Source: an uncultured Paracoccaceae bacterium (lineage in GTDB: Bacteria > Pseudomonadota > Alphaproteobacteria > Rhodobacterales > Rhodobacteraceae). Taken from it: a stretch of 33,283 nt of DNA. This document shows, in pieces, positions 7,570-16,044 of the stretch (positions are counted from its first letter, which is position 1; each line of letters begins with the position of its first letter). The position numbers and the translations under genes are program-made. Location of the stretch: NCBI GenBank assembly GCA_938049225.1, contig CALICM010000043.1, forward strand, positions 1 to 33,283. The letters are read 5' to 3'. The notes under the pieces are model-generated. The model was not told the origin of the DNA. It saw nothing but the letters and a program-made list of their open reading frames with translations, and ran no database searches.

Positions 7570-7603
7570 GCGCCTGCGGCGCAAGTCCATAAGCCCTTCG
7601 GGC
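7570..7603. terminator. Two short hairpins between convergent genes
   Basis: GCGCC-tgc-GGCGC (7570-7582) and GCCC-ttc-GGGC (7593-7603) stand in tandem in the 90-bp gap between the asparaginase and the mechanosensitive channel gene. They are the only candidates for ending both transcripts. Neither has a U-run. Confidence 0.35.
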
Positions 7604-7634
7604 GGTGGGCACCCAGCCTCTGACCAGAGCAGTT

Positions 7635-9920
7635 CTATCGCCCCTCGCCCTCGCCAGGACCGTCCTGCCCCACATCGACATCGCTGTGAGAAGGCGTATC
7701 GAAAGCTCGTGGCGCTGTCGGCGAGGTGGTGGTCCGGGGTGTGGGATCCACGGCCACTGGGGTGTCCGCACGGATGTGCAGCGGTGGGGCATTGCCGCTG
7801 CGGTCCGCGCCGAAATAGATGGTCTGGTGTGGGAAGGGGATCTCGATCCCACGTTCGTCGAACAGGCGTTTCAGGATCAGATTATAGGCGCGGCCAATGC
7901 CCCATTGCTGGCCAGGCAGTGTTTTGATCCGGGCACGAAGGACAATCGCGCTGTCTTCAAAGCTGTTCAGCCCGAACCATTCAAGGTCGCCCAAAAGCTG
8001 CGGCGCAATGTCGGGATCTTGGCGCAACACATCGAAAGCGTCGTGCATCGCGGCTTTGGCCTGATCCGTATCCTCGCGATAGGCGACGCCCATATCGGCG
8101 ACAAAATAAGAAAAATCGCGCATATAGTTCGAGACCATATCGACCGAGGAGAACGGGATGATATGAAACACCCCTTCAATGTCGCGCAACGAAACTGACC
8201 GGACGGTCAGCTTCTCGACCGTGCCGGTGACCCCGCCCACGGTGATCACGTCGCCGACGTTAATCGCATTTTCGAACTGGATGAAAATGCCGGTGATGAT
8301 GTCCTGCACCATTTTTTGGGCACCAAAGCCAATGGCCAGGCCCAGAACCCCAGCCGAGGCGAGCAGTGGGCCGATATCCAGACCGATCTCGGACAGCACG
8401 AACATGGTGGTCAGGATCAACAAACCGATGGTTACCGCGTTGCGCAGCAGGGTCAACAGGGTGACGATCCGGGGTTTGGGCGGCGGGCCCAGCAGCGGGT
8501 TCAGCCGGTATTCGATCCAAGAGGCAATGGCGAGCCAGATGGCAAAGGCTGCCAGCAGGATCAACGCGACCGAAGCGGTCTTGCCCAGCAGAAAAGTGGC
8601 GGTGGGCGAGGTCAGAAAGGCACCAAGGTCCCAACCGCTGATGATGGCCACGACCGTGGCCAACACGCCTACGGCCAACAGGGCGCGGACGGCCAGCAGC
8701 GCATTGGGCAGCAGGCCGTTCAGGCGGGGCTCTAGCGTCGGCAATCGGAATTTAAGGTAGCCCGGCAGTTTGATCCCATAGCGCGCGATGCGCACCAGCC
8801 CCTCGCGCAGCAGCAAGCCAGCGATGACCACGGCCAGCACCGTGCCCGAGGTTTTGAGCAAAGGCAGAAGGACATTGCCGGGTCGGATTAAGACCAAAAC
8901 CAGAAGTATCAGCAGATAAAGCTGGACAGGCACGGTCCACAAAGCGGCAGCGCGGGCCATAAGCGGCGTGTCATCGGTAACCTCGGGCTTTGGGGCCGCG
9001 TCCGCATGCAACCAGCGGGCCACATCCATCCGGGCGCTGCGAACCCGTATCATCGTGTATAGGATCGCGACGATCGATACGGCCAGGCCCAGCGCGCTGC
9101 CGGAAAAATAACCGGTTGCGTTGTTGGCGATGGGCACAGCCAACAGCAAGCCATAGCCCAGCAGCACAATGATCCGGTTCAGCCAGCGCCAGGTCGCACC
9201 GGCCGCAGAACGCGTCAACGGGACCAGGCGCAACGCATCGAAACGCGGGGCCAGGACCGCGCGGCCCAGCACCTTGGCCAGTTCGACAATCAAGAAGGCG
9301 TTCAGATACAGGCTTTGGCGGATTTGGATCACCCCGAAGCCGTCATAAAAGGCCACCGTCAACAGATAGCCCGCCGCCCAGGCCAGCCCGACCACAATAG
9401 CGTCGATGGTCGAGGACAGCAGGGACAGGCCGACCCTGGACGGCCACGGTGCTGTCTGGGCCCGCGCGGCCAAGCGCTGCGAGATCCGCCGCGACAAGAA
9501 CCTGAGCAACAGGAACGCCGCATAGGTCGCGACGATCACGAAACCCAGATCCGAGAGCGCAGCCAGCACCACCTGCGGATCAATGGCATCGCGCAAGGCA
9601 CTCAGGGTCGTGGGCAACGTCTTGAGGCGTTTCAGCAAATCCTGGGCCGTATCCGCCACCGATTGCGCGGCCGATTGGGTCGCCGCGGCGACCTGGCTGC
9701 CGATATTGGTTTGGACAGGCACTTCTGCTGCCGCTGGGGGGGCTGTGGCTGTGGCCTCCAGCTGTTCGATCAGGGCTTCGCGGGCGGCATCGTCACGCAG
9801 AAGCTCGATCAACTGCTCAGCCGTGGCGGGTGGGGTCGGATCCGCAGGCGCCTCCTGCGCGGGGGCAACAAGGGGGAGTAAAAGGAACAGCAGCGCGGCG
9901 CACAGCGTTGACCGGAGCAT
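7635..9920 (-). CDS. Large MscS-family mechanosensitive ion channel
   Basis: This is a 761-residue inner-membrane channel that should open under membrane tension and release solutes on osmotic downshift. It has a cleavable signal peptide (about 1-22), then a periplasmic stretch rich in Ala, Pro, Gln and Thr. Many hydrophobic helices follow from about 110 to 515. The MscS pore helix and beta-domain start near 525: GLAIGFGAQKMVQDIITGIF, then a FENAINVGDVITVGGVTGTV block and a soluble alpha/beta C-terminal part (GVAYREDTDQAKAAM). The C-terminal tail after about 720 is Pro/Thr-rich and probably disordered. It is far larger than E. coli MscS (286 residues) and resembles the YbdG/YnaI/MscK-like expanded class. 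It is monocistronic here. Confidence 0.92.
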   Translation of the reverse strand: MLRSTLCAALLFLLLPLVAPAQEAPADPTPPATAEQLIELLRDDAAREALIEQLEATATAPPAAAEVPVQTNIGSQVAAATQSAAQSVADTAQDLLKRLKTLPTTLSALRDAIDPQVVLAALSDLGFVIVATYAAFLLLRFLSRRISQRLAARAQTAPWPSRVGLSLLSSTIDAIVVGLAWAAGYLLTVAFYDGFGVIQIRQSLYLNAFLIVELAKVLGRAVLAPRFDALRLVPLTRSAAGATWRWLNRIIVLLGYGLLLAVPIANNATGYFSGSALGLAVSIVAILYTMIRVRSARMDVARWLHADAAPKPEVTDDTPLMARAAALWTVPVQLYLLILLVLVLIRPGNVLLPLLKTSGTVLAVVIAGLLLREGLVRIARYGIKLPGYLKFRLPTLEPRLNGLLPNALLAVRALLAVGVLATVVAIISGWDLGAFLTSPTATFLLGKTASVALILLAAFAIWLAIASWIEYRLNPLLGPPPKPRIVTLLTLLRNAVTIGLLILTTMFVLSEIGLDIGPLLASAGVLGLAIGFGAQKMVQDIITGIFIQFENAINVGDVITVGGVTGTVEKLTVRSVSLRDIEGVFHIIPFSSVDMVSNYMRDFSYFVADMGVAYREDTDQAKAAMHDAFDVLRQDPDIAPQLLGDLEWFGLNSFEDSAIVLRARIKTLPGQQWGIGRAYNLILKRLFDERGIEIPFPHQTIYFGADRSGNAPPLHIRADTPVAVDPTPRTTTSPTAPRAFDTPSHSDVDVGQDGPGEGEGR

Positions 9921-10003
9921 GTTAGCGGGCCTTTGGCAATCGAATGGGCGTCAACCGCTAGTGAAGCTTTGGGCGAATGTCAAAGCGGCCAAGGACCTTG
10001 CCC

Positions 10004-10080
10004 CGCCTGCCCTGGCGGCTTATGACTGCCGCATGCCACGGTATTTCGACATGGACGACCACGCGCGCCTGCCCTGGCGG
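10004..10080. repeat. Direct repeat of a 15-bp hairpin sequence upstream of leuC
   Basis: CGCCTGCCCTGGCGG occurs at 10004-10018 and again at 10066-10080, 62 bases apart. Each copy can fold on itself (CGCC/GGCG arms, with one more pair in the first copy). They lie in the 268-bp gap between the divergent channel gene and leuC. They may be protein-binding sites or small RNA structures. Confidence 0.6.
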
Positions 10081-10114
10081 TTCCATGGGTTGGGCTTAAG
10101 TCATTTTCGCGGTC

Positions 10115-10148
10115 GGTGATGTCACCCGGCGCAGGGTGACCCCGCGCC
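10115..10148 (+). promoter_or_regulatory. Mutually exclusive hairpins in the leuC leader
   Basis: Three overlapping stems can form. They are GGTGA-tg-TCACC (10115-10126), TCACCC-N6-GGGTGA (10122-10139) and GGCGC-A-GGG-tga-CCC-C-GCGCC (10128-10148). The first competes with the second, and the second with the third. The third is the strongest and ends 40 bases before the leuC ATG, followed by a pyrimidine-rich CTGTCCCTTTGCTTTCCC. The arrangement looks like an attenuator, but no leucine-rich leader peptide was found, so the control mode is unknown. Confidence 0.4.
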
Positions 10149-10188
10149 GATCTGTCCCTTTGCTTTCCCTGATCGAATGAGAGAACCC

Positions 10189-11595
10189 ATGTCCGCACCG
10201 AAAACTCTATATGACAAAATCTGGGACGCCCATCTGGTGTCCGAAGAGCCAGACGGAACTGGTCTTTTGTATATCGACCGGCATCTGGTGCACGAGGTGA
10301 CAAGCCCGCAGGCCTTTGAAGGGCTGCGGATGGCTGGGCGGCCGGTGCGTGCGCCCGAAAAGACCGTCGCCGTGCCCGATCACAACGTGCCCACCAGCCT
10401 GGACCGGGCTAAGGGCATTGATGACGAGATGTCGCGCATCCAAGTCGACGCGCTGGAGAAAAACGCCAAGGATTTCGGCATCACCTATTACGGCGTTGGC
10501 GACGTGCGGCAGGGGATCGTGCACATCATCGGCCCCGAGCAGGGCTGGACCCAGCCTGGCATGACCATCGTCTGCGGCGACAGCCACACGGCGACCCACG
10601 GCGCCTTTGGTGCGCTGGCGCATGGGATTGGCACGTCTGAGGTGGAACACGTGCTGGCCACCCAGACGCTGATCCAGAAGAAATCCAAGAATATGAAAGT
10701 CGAGGTGCGTGGCACCCTGCCTGCGGGCGTGACTGCCAAGGACATCACCCTGTCGGTGATCGGCAAGACCGGCACGGCGGGCGGCAATGGCCATGTGATC
10801 GAATATATGGGCGAGGCGATCCGCAACCTGAGCATGGAAGGTCGCATGACGGTCTGCAACATGGCCATCGAGGGCGGCGCGCGCGCCGGGCTGATCGCCC
10901 CGGATGATAAGACCTTCGCCTATGTCCAGGGCCGCCCGCATGCGCCCAAGGGGGGCAATTGGGAACTGGCGCTGGCCTATTGGAAGACGCTGTTTACCGA
11001 CGAGGGCGCGCATTTCGACAAGGAAGTGATCCTCGAGGCGGCGGAAATCGCCCCCGTAGTCACCTGGGGCACCAGCCCCGAAGATGTACTGCCGATCACC
11101 GGCGTCGTGCCCGCGCCCGAGGATTTTCCCGAGGGCAAGGACGGTGCCGTGCGGCGCTCGCTCGACTACATGGGCCTGACGCCCGGCACCCGCCTGCAGG
11201 ATGTCGAGATCGATACGGTCTTCATCGGCTCGTGCACCAACGGCCGGATCGAGGATCTGCGCGAGGTTGCCCGGATCATGGAGGGCCACCGCGTCAAGGA
11301 CGGCCTGCGCGCCATGATCGTCCCCGGCTCAGGTCTGGTCCGCGCCCAGGCCGAGGAAGAGGGGATTGCCCAGAAGCTGCAGGAGGCCGGTTTCGACTGG
11401 CGTATGGCGGGCTGCTCGATGTGTCTGGGCATGAACCCCGACCAACTGGCCCCGGGCGAACGCTGCGCCTCGACCTCGAACCGCAATTTCGAAGGCCGCC
11501 AGGGCCGCGGCGGCCGCACCCACTTGCTGAGCCCCGCCATGGCGGCGGCGGCGGCGATTACCGGGCGGCTGACGGATGTGAGGGAGTTGGGATAG
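10189..11595 (+). CDS. leuC: 3-isopropylmalate dehydratase large subunit (LeuC)
   Basis: With LeuD it isomerises 2-isopropylmalate to 3-isopropylmalate in leucine biosynthesis, using an aconitase-type 4Fe-4S cluster. It has 468 residues, as usual. Cluster cysteines are Cys349 in GSCTNGR and Cys409/Cys412 in [10 protein letters not shown]. Other aconitase-family blocks are [20 protein letters not shown] and the C-terminal [11 protein letters not shown]. The start at [10 protein letters not shown] was chosen because GAGAG lies 7 bases upstream; a start four codons earlier is possible. The partner leuD follows after one intervening barstar-like gene. The 3' half is strikingly GC-rich compared with that gene. 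Confidence 0.96.
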   Translation: MSAPKTLYDKIWDAHLVSEEPDGTGLLYIDRHLVHEVTSPQAFEGLRMAGRPVRAPEKTVAVPDHNVPTSLDRAKGIDDEMSRIQVDALEKNAKDFGITYYGVGDVRQGIVHIIGPEQGWTQPGMTIVCGDSHTATHGAFGALAHGIGTSEVEHVLATQTLIQKKSKNMKVEVRGTLPAGVTAKDITLSVIGKTGTAGGNGHVIEYMGEAIRNLSMEGRMTVCNMAIEGGARAGLIAPDDKTFAYVQGRPHAPKGGNWELALAYWKTLFTDEGAHFDKEVILEAAEIAPVVTWGTSPEDVLPITGVVPAPEDFPEGKDGAVRRSLDYMGLTPGTRLQDVEIDTVFIGSCTNGRIEDLREVARIMEGHRVKDGLRAMIVPGSGLVRAQAEEEGIAQKLQEAGFDWRMAGCSMCLGMNPDQLAPGERCASTSNRNFEGRQGRGGRTHLLSPAMAAAAAITGRLTDVRELG

Positions 11596-11601
11596 TTTGG
11601 G

Positions 11602-12096
11602 ATGAGCCTGCGGAACGTGGAAGAGCGCTCGGATTGGCCGTACATCTGTGACGGGGCGGTGACGCTGTTTCATGAACAATCGATTTTGGACGCAGCGATT
11701 GAGGCAATTTGCGATGAAGGGTATGCGGTACATCAGATCGATTGCGGATCTGAGGCATCAATGATGCGAGACTTTGCTTCGGCGCTTCGCTGGGTTTACC
11801 ACTTCGGTTACGATCCAGACCGGTTGAATCTTGATGCACTTAATGACGCTTTCCGGTCAGAGCCTTCGGAAGAATACCCGCGACTTACGTTAGTCCTGAA
11901 CAGGTACCCGGAGCTGCAGACCTGGAACGAAAAAGCCGCGCGGGCGATCCTCGATATCATTGAGTTTCAGTCCAGAGATCACCTGCTGTTTGACAGACGG
12001 CTGGTTGCCTTCGTCCGCACTGACAATCCCTCATTGCACATTGATGGGTTGGGCAGCCGTGCCGCCCATTGGAACTACAAAGAGTGGCCGCAATAG
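11602..12096 (+). CDS. Barstar-family (RNase inhibitor-like) protein between leuC and leuD
   Basis: The protein has 164 residues and no signal peptide. A barstar core is visible at about 41-100: [20 protein letters not shown], then an aromatic-rich helix, the signature [11 protein letters not shown], and a beta-strand RLTLVLNRY. Barstars bind and block secreted RNases of the barnase type, either as self-immunity or as antitoxins. The C-terminal 60 residues are longer than classic barstar. It starts 6 bases after the leuC stop and ends 19 bases before leuD, so it is co-transcribed with them. Base composition is noticeably more AT-rich than leuC, which fits later insertion. No barnase-like toxin was found in the window. 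The family call rests on pattern recognition and is good, not certain. Confidence 0.72.
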   Translation: MSLRNVEERSDWPYICDGAVTLFHEQSILDAAIEAICDEGYAVHQIDCGSEASMMRDFASALRWVYHFGYDPDRLNLDALNDAFRSEPSEEYPRLTLVLNRYPELQTWNEKAARAILDIIEFQSRDHLLFDRRLVAFVRTDNPSLHIDGLGSRAAHWNYKEWPQ

Positions 12097-12115
12097 TCAC
12101 ACGGAGTGTAAAACT

Positions 12116-12721
12116 ATGGAAAAATTCACCAAAATCGAGGGCGTCGCGGCGCCCATGCCGTTGGTCAATGTCGATACCGACATGATCATCCCCAAGCAGT
12201 TCCTCAAGACGATCAAGCGCACCGGCCTGGGCGTGAACCTGTTTGATGAAATGCGCTATACCCCCGAGGGGGAAGAGATTGCGGATTTCGTGCTGAACAA
12301 ACCCGCCTATCGCAACGCCCAGGTCTTGGTTGCGGGCGATAACTTCGGCTGCGGGTCCAGCCGCGAGCACGCGCCTTGGGCACTGCTGGACTTTGGTATT
12401 CGGGTCGTGATCAGCACCTCGTTCGCCGACATATTCTTTAATAATTGCTTCAAAAACGGGATCTTGCCGATCGTATTGCCCAAAGAAGATGTGGACAAAT
12501 TGATGGATGACGCGCAACGTGGCGCGAACGCGGTCCTGACGGTGGATCTGGAAAGCCAGACCATTCAGGGCCCTGACGGCGGTGAAATCACTTTCGAGGT
12601 GGATCCGTTCAAAAAGGAATGTTTGCTTAACGGCCTTGATGATATCGGGCTGACGTTGAAGAATGAGACGGCGATTGGTCGGTTCGAGGAACAGTATTCG
12701 GCGCGCATGCCCTGGGCATGA
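12116..12721 (+). CDS. leuD: 3-isopropylmalate dehydratase small subunit (LeuD)
   Basis: This is the swivelling small subunit of isopropylmalate isomerase, 201 residues as expected. The signature [20 protein letters not shown] is at about 76-95. The N-terminal [20 protein letters not shown] is the substrate-side loop. The start at MEKFTKIEG was chosen because ACGGAGTG stands about 9 bases upstream and the length fits; the open frame extends upstream but only overlaps the barstar gene out of frame. It functions only with LeuC. leuB is not in the window. Confidence 0.96.
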   Translation: MEKFTKIEGVAAPMPLVNVDTDMIIPKQFLKTIKRTGLGVNLFDEMRYTPEGEEIADFVLNKPAYRNAQVLVAGDNFGCGSSREHAPWALLDFGIRVVISTSFADIFFNNCFKNGILPIVLPKEDVDKLMDDAQRGANAVLTVDLESQTIQGPDGGEITFEVDPFKKECLLNGLDDIGLTLKNETAIGRFEEQYSARMPWA

Positions 12722-12766
12722 TCCGCAGCGCCCCTTTGCCCTTTACAGGGTACGGGGTGTTTTTCC

Positions 12767-13549
12767 GTGATTGGTCGAATGGTCGGGGCCCTCGTACGGG
12801 CGGTGGCGCTGGTGATCATAATCGCGGCGCCAGCGTTTTTGCTGCCGAATGTCACCACCGCCAGCCAAGAGATCACGCTGATCGTCGCGGGGATCGCTGC
12901 GGCTTTCACGATCTTTGAATATGCCTCCAGCCATCCGGGTCTGATCGATTTCCGCTTTGCGCCACCCTATAACCGGGTGCGATACATGATCTTCGGACTG
13001 CAGATCCTGTCGCTTATCTTTCTGTGCCGGGCGGATGCGGGCGATGACAGCTTCAGCGAGGCCTATTTGACCTTGGTCGACCAGGCGGTCGCGATGATCA
13101 ATTTCCCGCTCAGCCCAGTTGCGATGGCGGGCAATCTGATTGGCGGCGGTGATCTGATCATCAGGGCGGCTGCCTTGAGTTTCTTGGTGACATATGTGGC
13201 GTTGACCGCCTTTGGGATCTTTCTGTGGCTGGTGCCTTGGCCGGTGGGGCGGCGTGATTTCAATTTGTGGATCAACCTGCCGACATTCGAGCCTGGCTAT
13301 GGCCAAGATGTTGAGCGGCGTTTGTACCGCGATGGGATGCTGAACATGTTCTTGGGCGTGGTCACGATCTATCTGCTCCCTGTCTTTGGGTCATTCATCG
13401 ATGGTTGGCTGGATCCGATCCGCTCGGGCGACTACCAGGCACTGGTCTGGTCGGCGACGTTTTGGGGGTTTGTCAGTGGCTCTTTGATGATCCGAGGCGC
13501 GGCAATTCTTAAGGTGTCCTGGCTGGTCCGGCGCACGCGGCGCGGTTGA
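12767..13549 (+). CDS. Multi-pass membrane protein, unknown function
   Basis: The family is not recognised. The protein has 260 residues with about five or six hydrophobic helices, roughly at 8-28, 36-52, 72-88, 133-158, 190-210 and 225-245. Between helices 4 and 5 lies a polar segment (WPVGRRDFNLWINLPTFEPG) followed by a charged stretch. It probably sits in the inner membrane. The frame opens with GTG at 12767; an ATG at 12779 (MVGALVRAV) is an equally possible start, and neither has a clear ribosome binding site. The TGA stop overlaps the ATG at 13549 of the next gene (TGATG), so the two are translationally coupled and follow leuD in the same operon. Confidence 0.75.
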   Translation: MIGRMVGALVRAVALVIIIAAPAFLLPNVTTASQEITLIVAGIAAAFTIFEYASSHPGLIDFRFAPPYNRVRYMIFGLQILSLIFLCRADAGDDSFSEAYLTLVDQAVAMINFPLSPVAMAGNLIGGGDLIIRAAALSFLVTYVALTAFGIFLWLVPWPVGRRDFNLWINLPTFEPGYGQDVERRLYRDGMLNMFLGVVTIYLLPVFGSFIDGWLDPIRSGDYQALVWSATFWGFVSGSLMIRGAAILKVSWLVRRTRRG

Positions 13550-14712
13550 TGCGGGCGCTGCTGGCAGCGCTGGCCTTGTTCCTTGGGGCGTAGCCCGTCG
13601 TCGCCGAGGGGATCCGCGTGGCGACGTTTAATGCGTCGCTGACACGATCGGGCCCAGGACTACTGCTGCGCGACCTGACGCGCGAGGATCCGCAGATCGC
13701 GGCGGTGGTGCGCATCTTGCAAACCGTGCGGCCCGATATTTTGTTGTTGAACGAGTTCGACTATGACGGCGGCGGCGCGGCCCTGACCGCGTTTCAGGCG
13801 CTGTTGGCGTCTCCTGACCAGGGCCTTCAAGGGCTGTCCCTGCCCCATGCTTATGCCGGACCTGTCAACACCGGCCTTCCCAGCGGGCTGGACCTGAACG
13901 GCGATGGCACATCCACCGGGCCTGAGGATGCGTTTGGGTTTGGGCGCTTTCCAGGACAATACGGGATGGCTGTGTTGTCGCGCTATGCGATCGATCATGC
14001 GGACAGCTATAGTTTTCGGATTATGCGTTGGGCAGACATGCCGGGCGCGCGACTGCCTGTCGACGAGAGCGGCGCACCCTTCCCGTCGGTCGAGGCTCAG
14101 GCGGTTATGCGGTTGTCCTCCAAAGCACATTGGGATGTGGCGATCCTAACCCCGCAGGGTCCGCTCAGGCTGTTGGCGGCCCATCCAACACCCCCTGTTT
14201 TCGATGGGCCCGAGGATGCAAACGGCCTGCGCAACCAAGATGAGATCCGCTTTTGGGTCAATTACATCGACGGCCAGGACAAATGGGACGACACCGGCGC
14301 GATGCGCCAACTGGCCGAGGGTCCCTTTGTGGTCGCTGGGGATTTGAACGCCGATCCGATAGATGGCGACGGGCTGCATGCGGGCATTCGCGCCCTTTTG
14401 GACCACCCTCGGATCCAAGATCCTGCACCCGCCAGCGAGGGCGCGGTAGCCGCGGCAGCTAACCAGGCGGGCGCAAATTTAACCCATCAAGGTTCAGCGG
14501 CGCTGGACACAGCGGATTGGCGGGACACGCCGGGTCCAGGCAACTTGCGGGTTGATTATGTGCTGCCCTCGGCCGATATCACGGTACATGCGGCGGGCGT
14601 GTTTTGGCCTGCGCCCGATACAGCCGACTACCCGCTCGTCGGCAGTGGAGAGTTGGTCAGCTCGGACCACCGATTGGTCTGGGTGGATCTGTCGCTGCCA
14701 AGTGCCGAATGA
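13549..14712 (+). pseudogene. Endonuclease/exonuclease/phosphatase family protein with TAG in its signal peptide
   Basis: From ATG 13549 the frame reads MRALLAALALFLGA, then TAG at 13591-13593, then PVVAEGIRVATFN and on without interruption to 14712. The first part and the residues after the TAG together form an ordinary signal peptide with a cleavage site near VVA-EG, so codon 15 looks like a nonsense mutation. The body (364 residues if started at GTG 13618) has intact EEP motifs: NEFDYDGGG (metal Glu), LLAAHPTPP, VVAGDLNADP, RVDYVLPS and SSDHRLVW. The family cleaves phosphodiesters or phosphate esters with Mg2+. As written it would be silent, cytoplasmic from the internal GTG, or made by read-through. 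A sequencing error cannot be excluded. Confidence 0.8.
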
Positions 14713-14760
14713 TCTGAGGTGCCACGCAATACCGAGCAAAAGAATTGAGAACCCACTAAT

Positions 14761-14772
14761 ATTGTTGACAAT
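14761..14772. promoter_or_regulatory. Palindrome ATTGT-TG-ACAAT upstream of hpd
   Basis: A perfect 5-bp inverted repeat with a 2-base centre lies 109 bp upstream of the hpd start, in the AT-richest part of the gap. Its core ATnnTTGAnnAT is shared with a palindrome upstream of the marR gene at 18236-18249. It is a candidate operator for that regulator. TTGACA within it could also be a -35 element. Confidence 0.4.
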
Positions 14773-14792
14773 GCACCATTATACCCCCATCT

Positions 14793-14810
14793 CACGGGAT
14801 ACAGCCCGTG
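14793..14810 (+). promoter_or_regulatory. 5' leader hairpin CACGGG-N6-CCCGTG before hpd
   Basis: A perfect 6-bp GC-rich stem with a 6-base loop lies 70 bases upstream of the hpd ATG, between the ATTGT-TG-ACAAT palindrome and the ribosome binding site. It could be a leader structure or a second protein-binding site. Confidence 0.3.
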
Positions 14811-14880
14811 CGCCGGGATGATCAGACCTGCGGTGTCGATGGGGCACAGCATCCGCCGCCATCCGACAAGGAGTTGATCC

Positions 14881-15987
14881 ATGGGACCCTTTCCGCATGA
14901 CGCCCCCAAAGCGGTCATCGACAGCGCCAACGTGGCGGGCACTGATGGCTTTGAATTCGTCGAATTTGCCCACCCCGACCCCGCCCAGCTTGAGGCGCTG
15001 TTTCAAAAGATGGGCTATACCGAGGTTGCCCGGCACAAAACCAAAGACATCTCGCTCTATCGCCAGGGCACCATCAACTACATCCTCAACCGCGAGCCCG
15101 GCTCGCACGCCGCCCGCTTTGTCAACCAGCACGGCCCTTGCGCCCCCGCCATGGCCTGGCGCGTGGTGGACGCCAAGCATGCGCTGAAGTGCGCCTTGGA
15201 CTATGGGGCCGAGGAATACACTGGCGATGATAAGTCGCTGGATGTGCCCGCCGTGATCGGCATCGGCGGCTCGCTGCTCTATTTCGTAGAAACTTACGGT
15301 GCTGTTGGCTCGTGCTACATGGCCGAATACGACTGGCTGGGCGCGGCAGACCCGCAGCCCAAGGGCGCTGGGTTCTATTACATCGACCACCTGACCCACA
15401 ACGTCCAGCGCGGGAATATGAGCACCTGGTACGACTTCTACGCCAAGGCGTTCAATTTCCGCGAGATCCGCTTTTTCGACATCAAGGGCAAGCAAACCGG
15501 CCTCTTCAGCCGCGCGTTGACCTCGCCGGACGGCAAGATCCGCATTCCGATCAACGAAAGCGCGGACGCGAACAGCCAGATTGAAGAGTATCTGAAAGAG
15601 TACAAAGGCGAGGGCATCCAGCACATCGCCGTGGGGACCGAGGATATCTATGCCGCGACCGACCAGATCGCCGGGGCCGGTATCGAGTTCATGCCGCCCC
15701 CGCCCGCGACCTATTACGCCATGTCGCACCGCCGGGTGAAGGACCATGCCGAGCCGATCGAGCGGATGAAGAAACACGGCATCCTGATCGATGGCGAAGG
15801 CGTCGTCGACGGCGGTGTCACCCGGATCCTGCTGCAGATCTTCAGCAAAACCGTGATCGGCCCGATCTTTTTCGAGTTCATCCAGCGCAAAGGCGACGAC
15901 GGCTTTGGCGAGGGCAACTTCAAGGCTCTGTTCGAAAGCATCGAGCAGGATCAGATCGAGCGTGGCGTCCTGCACGAAGACGCTTGA
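14881..15987 (+). CDS. hpd: 4-hydroxyphenylpyruvate dioxygenase
   Basis: This non-haem Fe(II) enzyme converts 4-hydroxyphenylpyruvate and O2 to homogentisate and CO2, the second step of tyrosine catabolism. It has 368 residues, close to the bacterial norm (about 357). It consists of two vicinal-oxygen-chelate halves. The iron ligands are His170 in IDHLTHNV, His248 in IQHIAV and Glu332 in FFEFIQRKG. The C-terminal block GDDGFGEGNFKALFESIE is diagnostic. AAGGAG lies 7 bases before the ATG. fahA follows after 57 bp. It is probably controlled by the nearby MarR regulator, which is an inference from the shared palindromes. Confidence 0.96.
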   Translation: MGPFPHDAPKAVIDSANVAGTDGFEFVEFAHPDPAQLEALFQKMGYTEVARHKTKDISLYRQGTINYILNREPGSHAARFVNQHGPCAPAMAWRVVDAKHALKCALDYGAEEYTGDDKSLDVPAVIGIGGSLLYFVETYGAVGSCYMAEYDWLGAADPQPKGAGFYYIDHLTHNVQRGNMSTWYDFYAKAFNFREIRFFDIKGKQTGLFSRALTSPDGKIRIPINESADANSQIEEYLKEYKGEGIQHIAVGTEDIYAATDQIAGAGIEFMPPPPATYYAMSHRRVKDHAEPIERMKKHGILIDGEGVVDGGVTRILLQIFSKTVIGPIFFEFIQRKGDDGFGEGNFKALFESIEQDQIERGVLHEDA

Positions 15988-16044
15988 TCGCCCGGCCCAC
16001 TGGCTCCACGATCCAACCGCGAAGTTGGAAAGGGGGCCGCGGCG

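Noticed and set aside
9583-10119. Plus-strand frame ending in MPRYFDMDDHARLPWRF
   Set aside because: Its first part is antisense to the channel gene, no ribosome binding site precedes the late ATG, and the end overlaps hairpin repeats. A short peptide from 10033 cannot be fully excluded.
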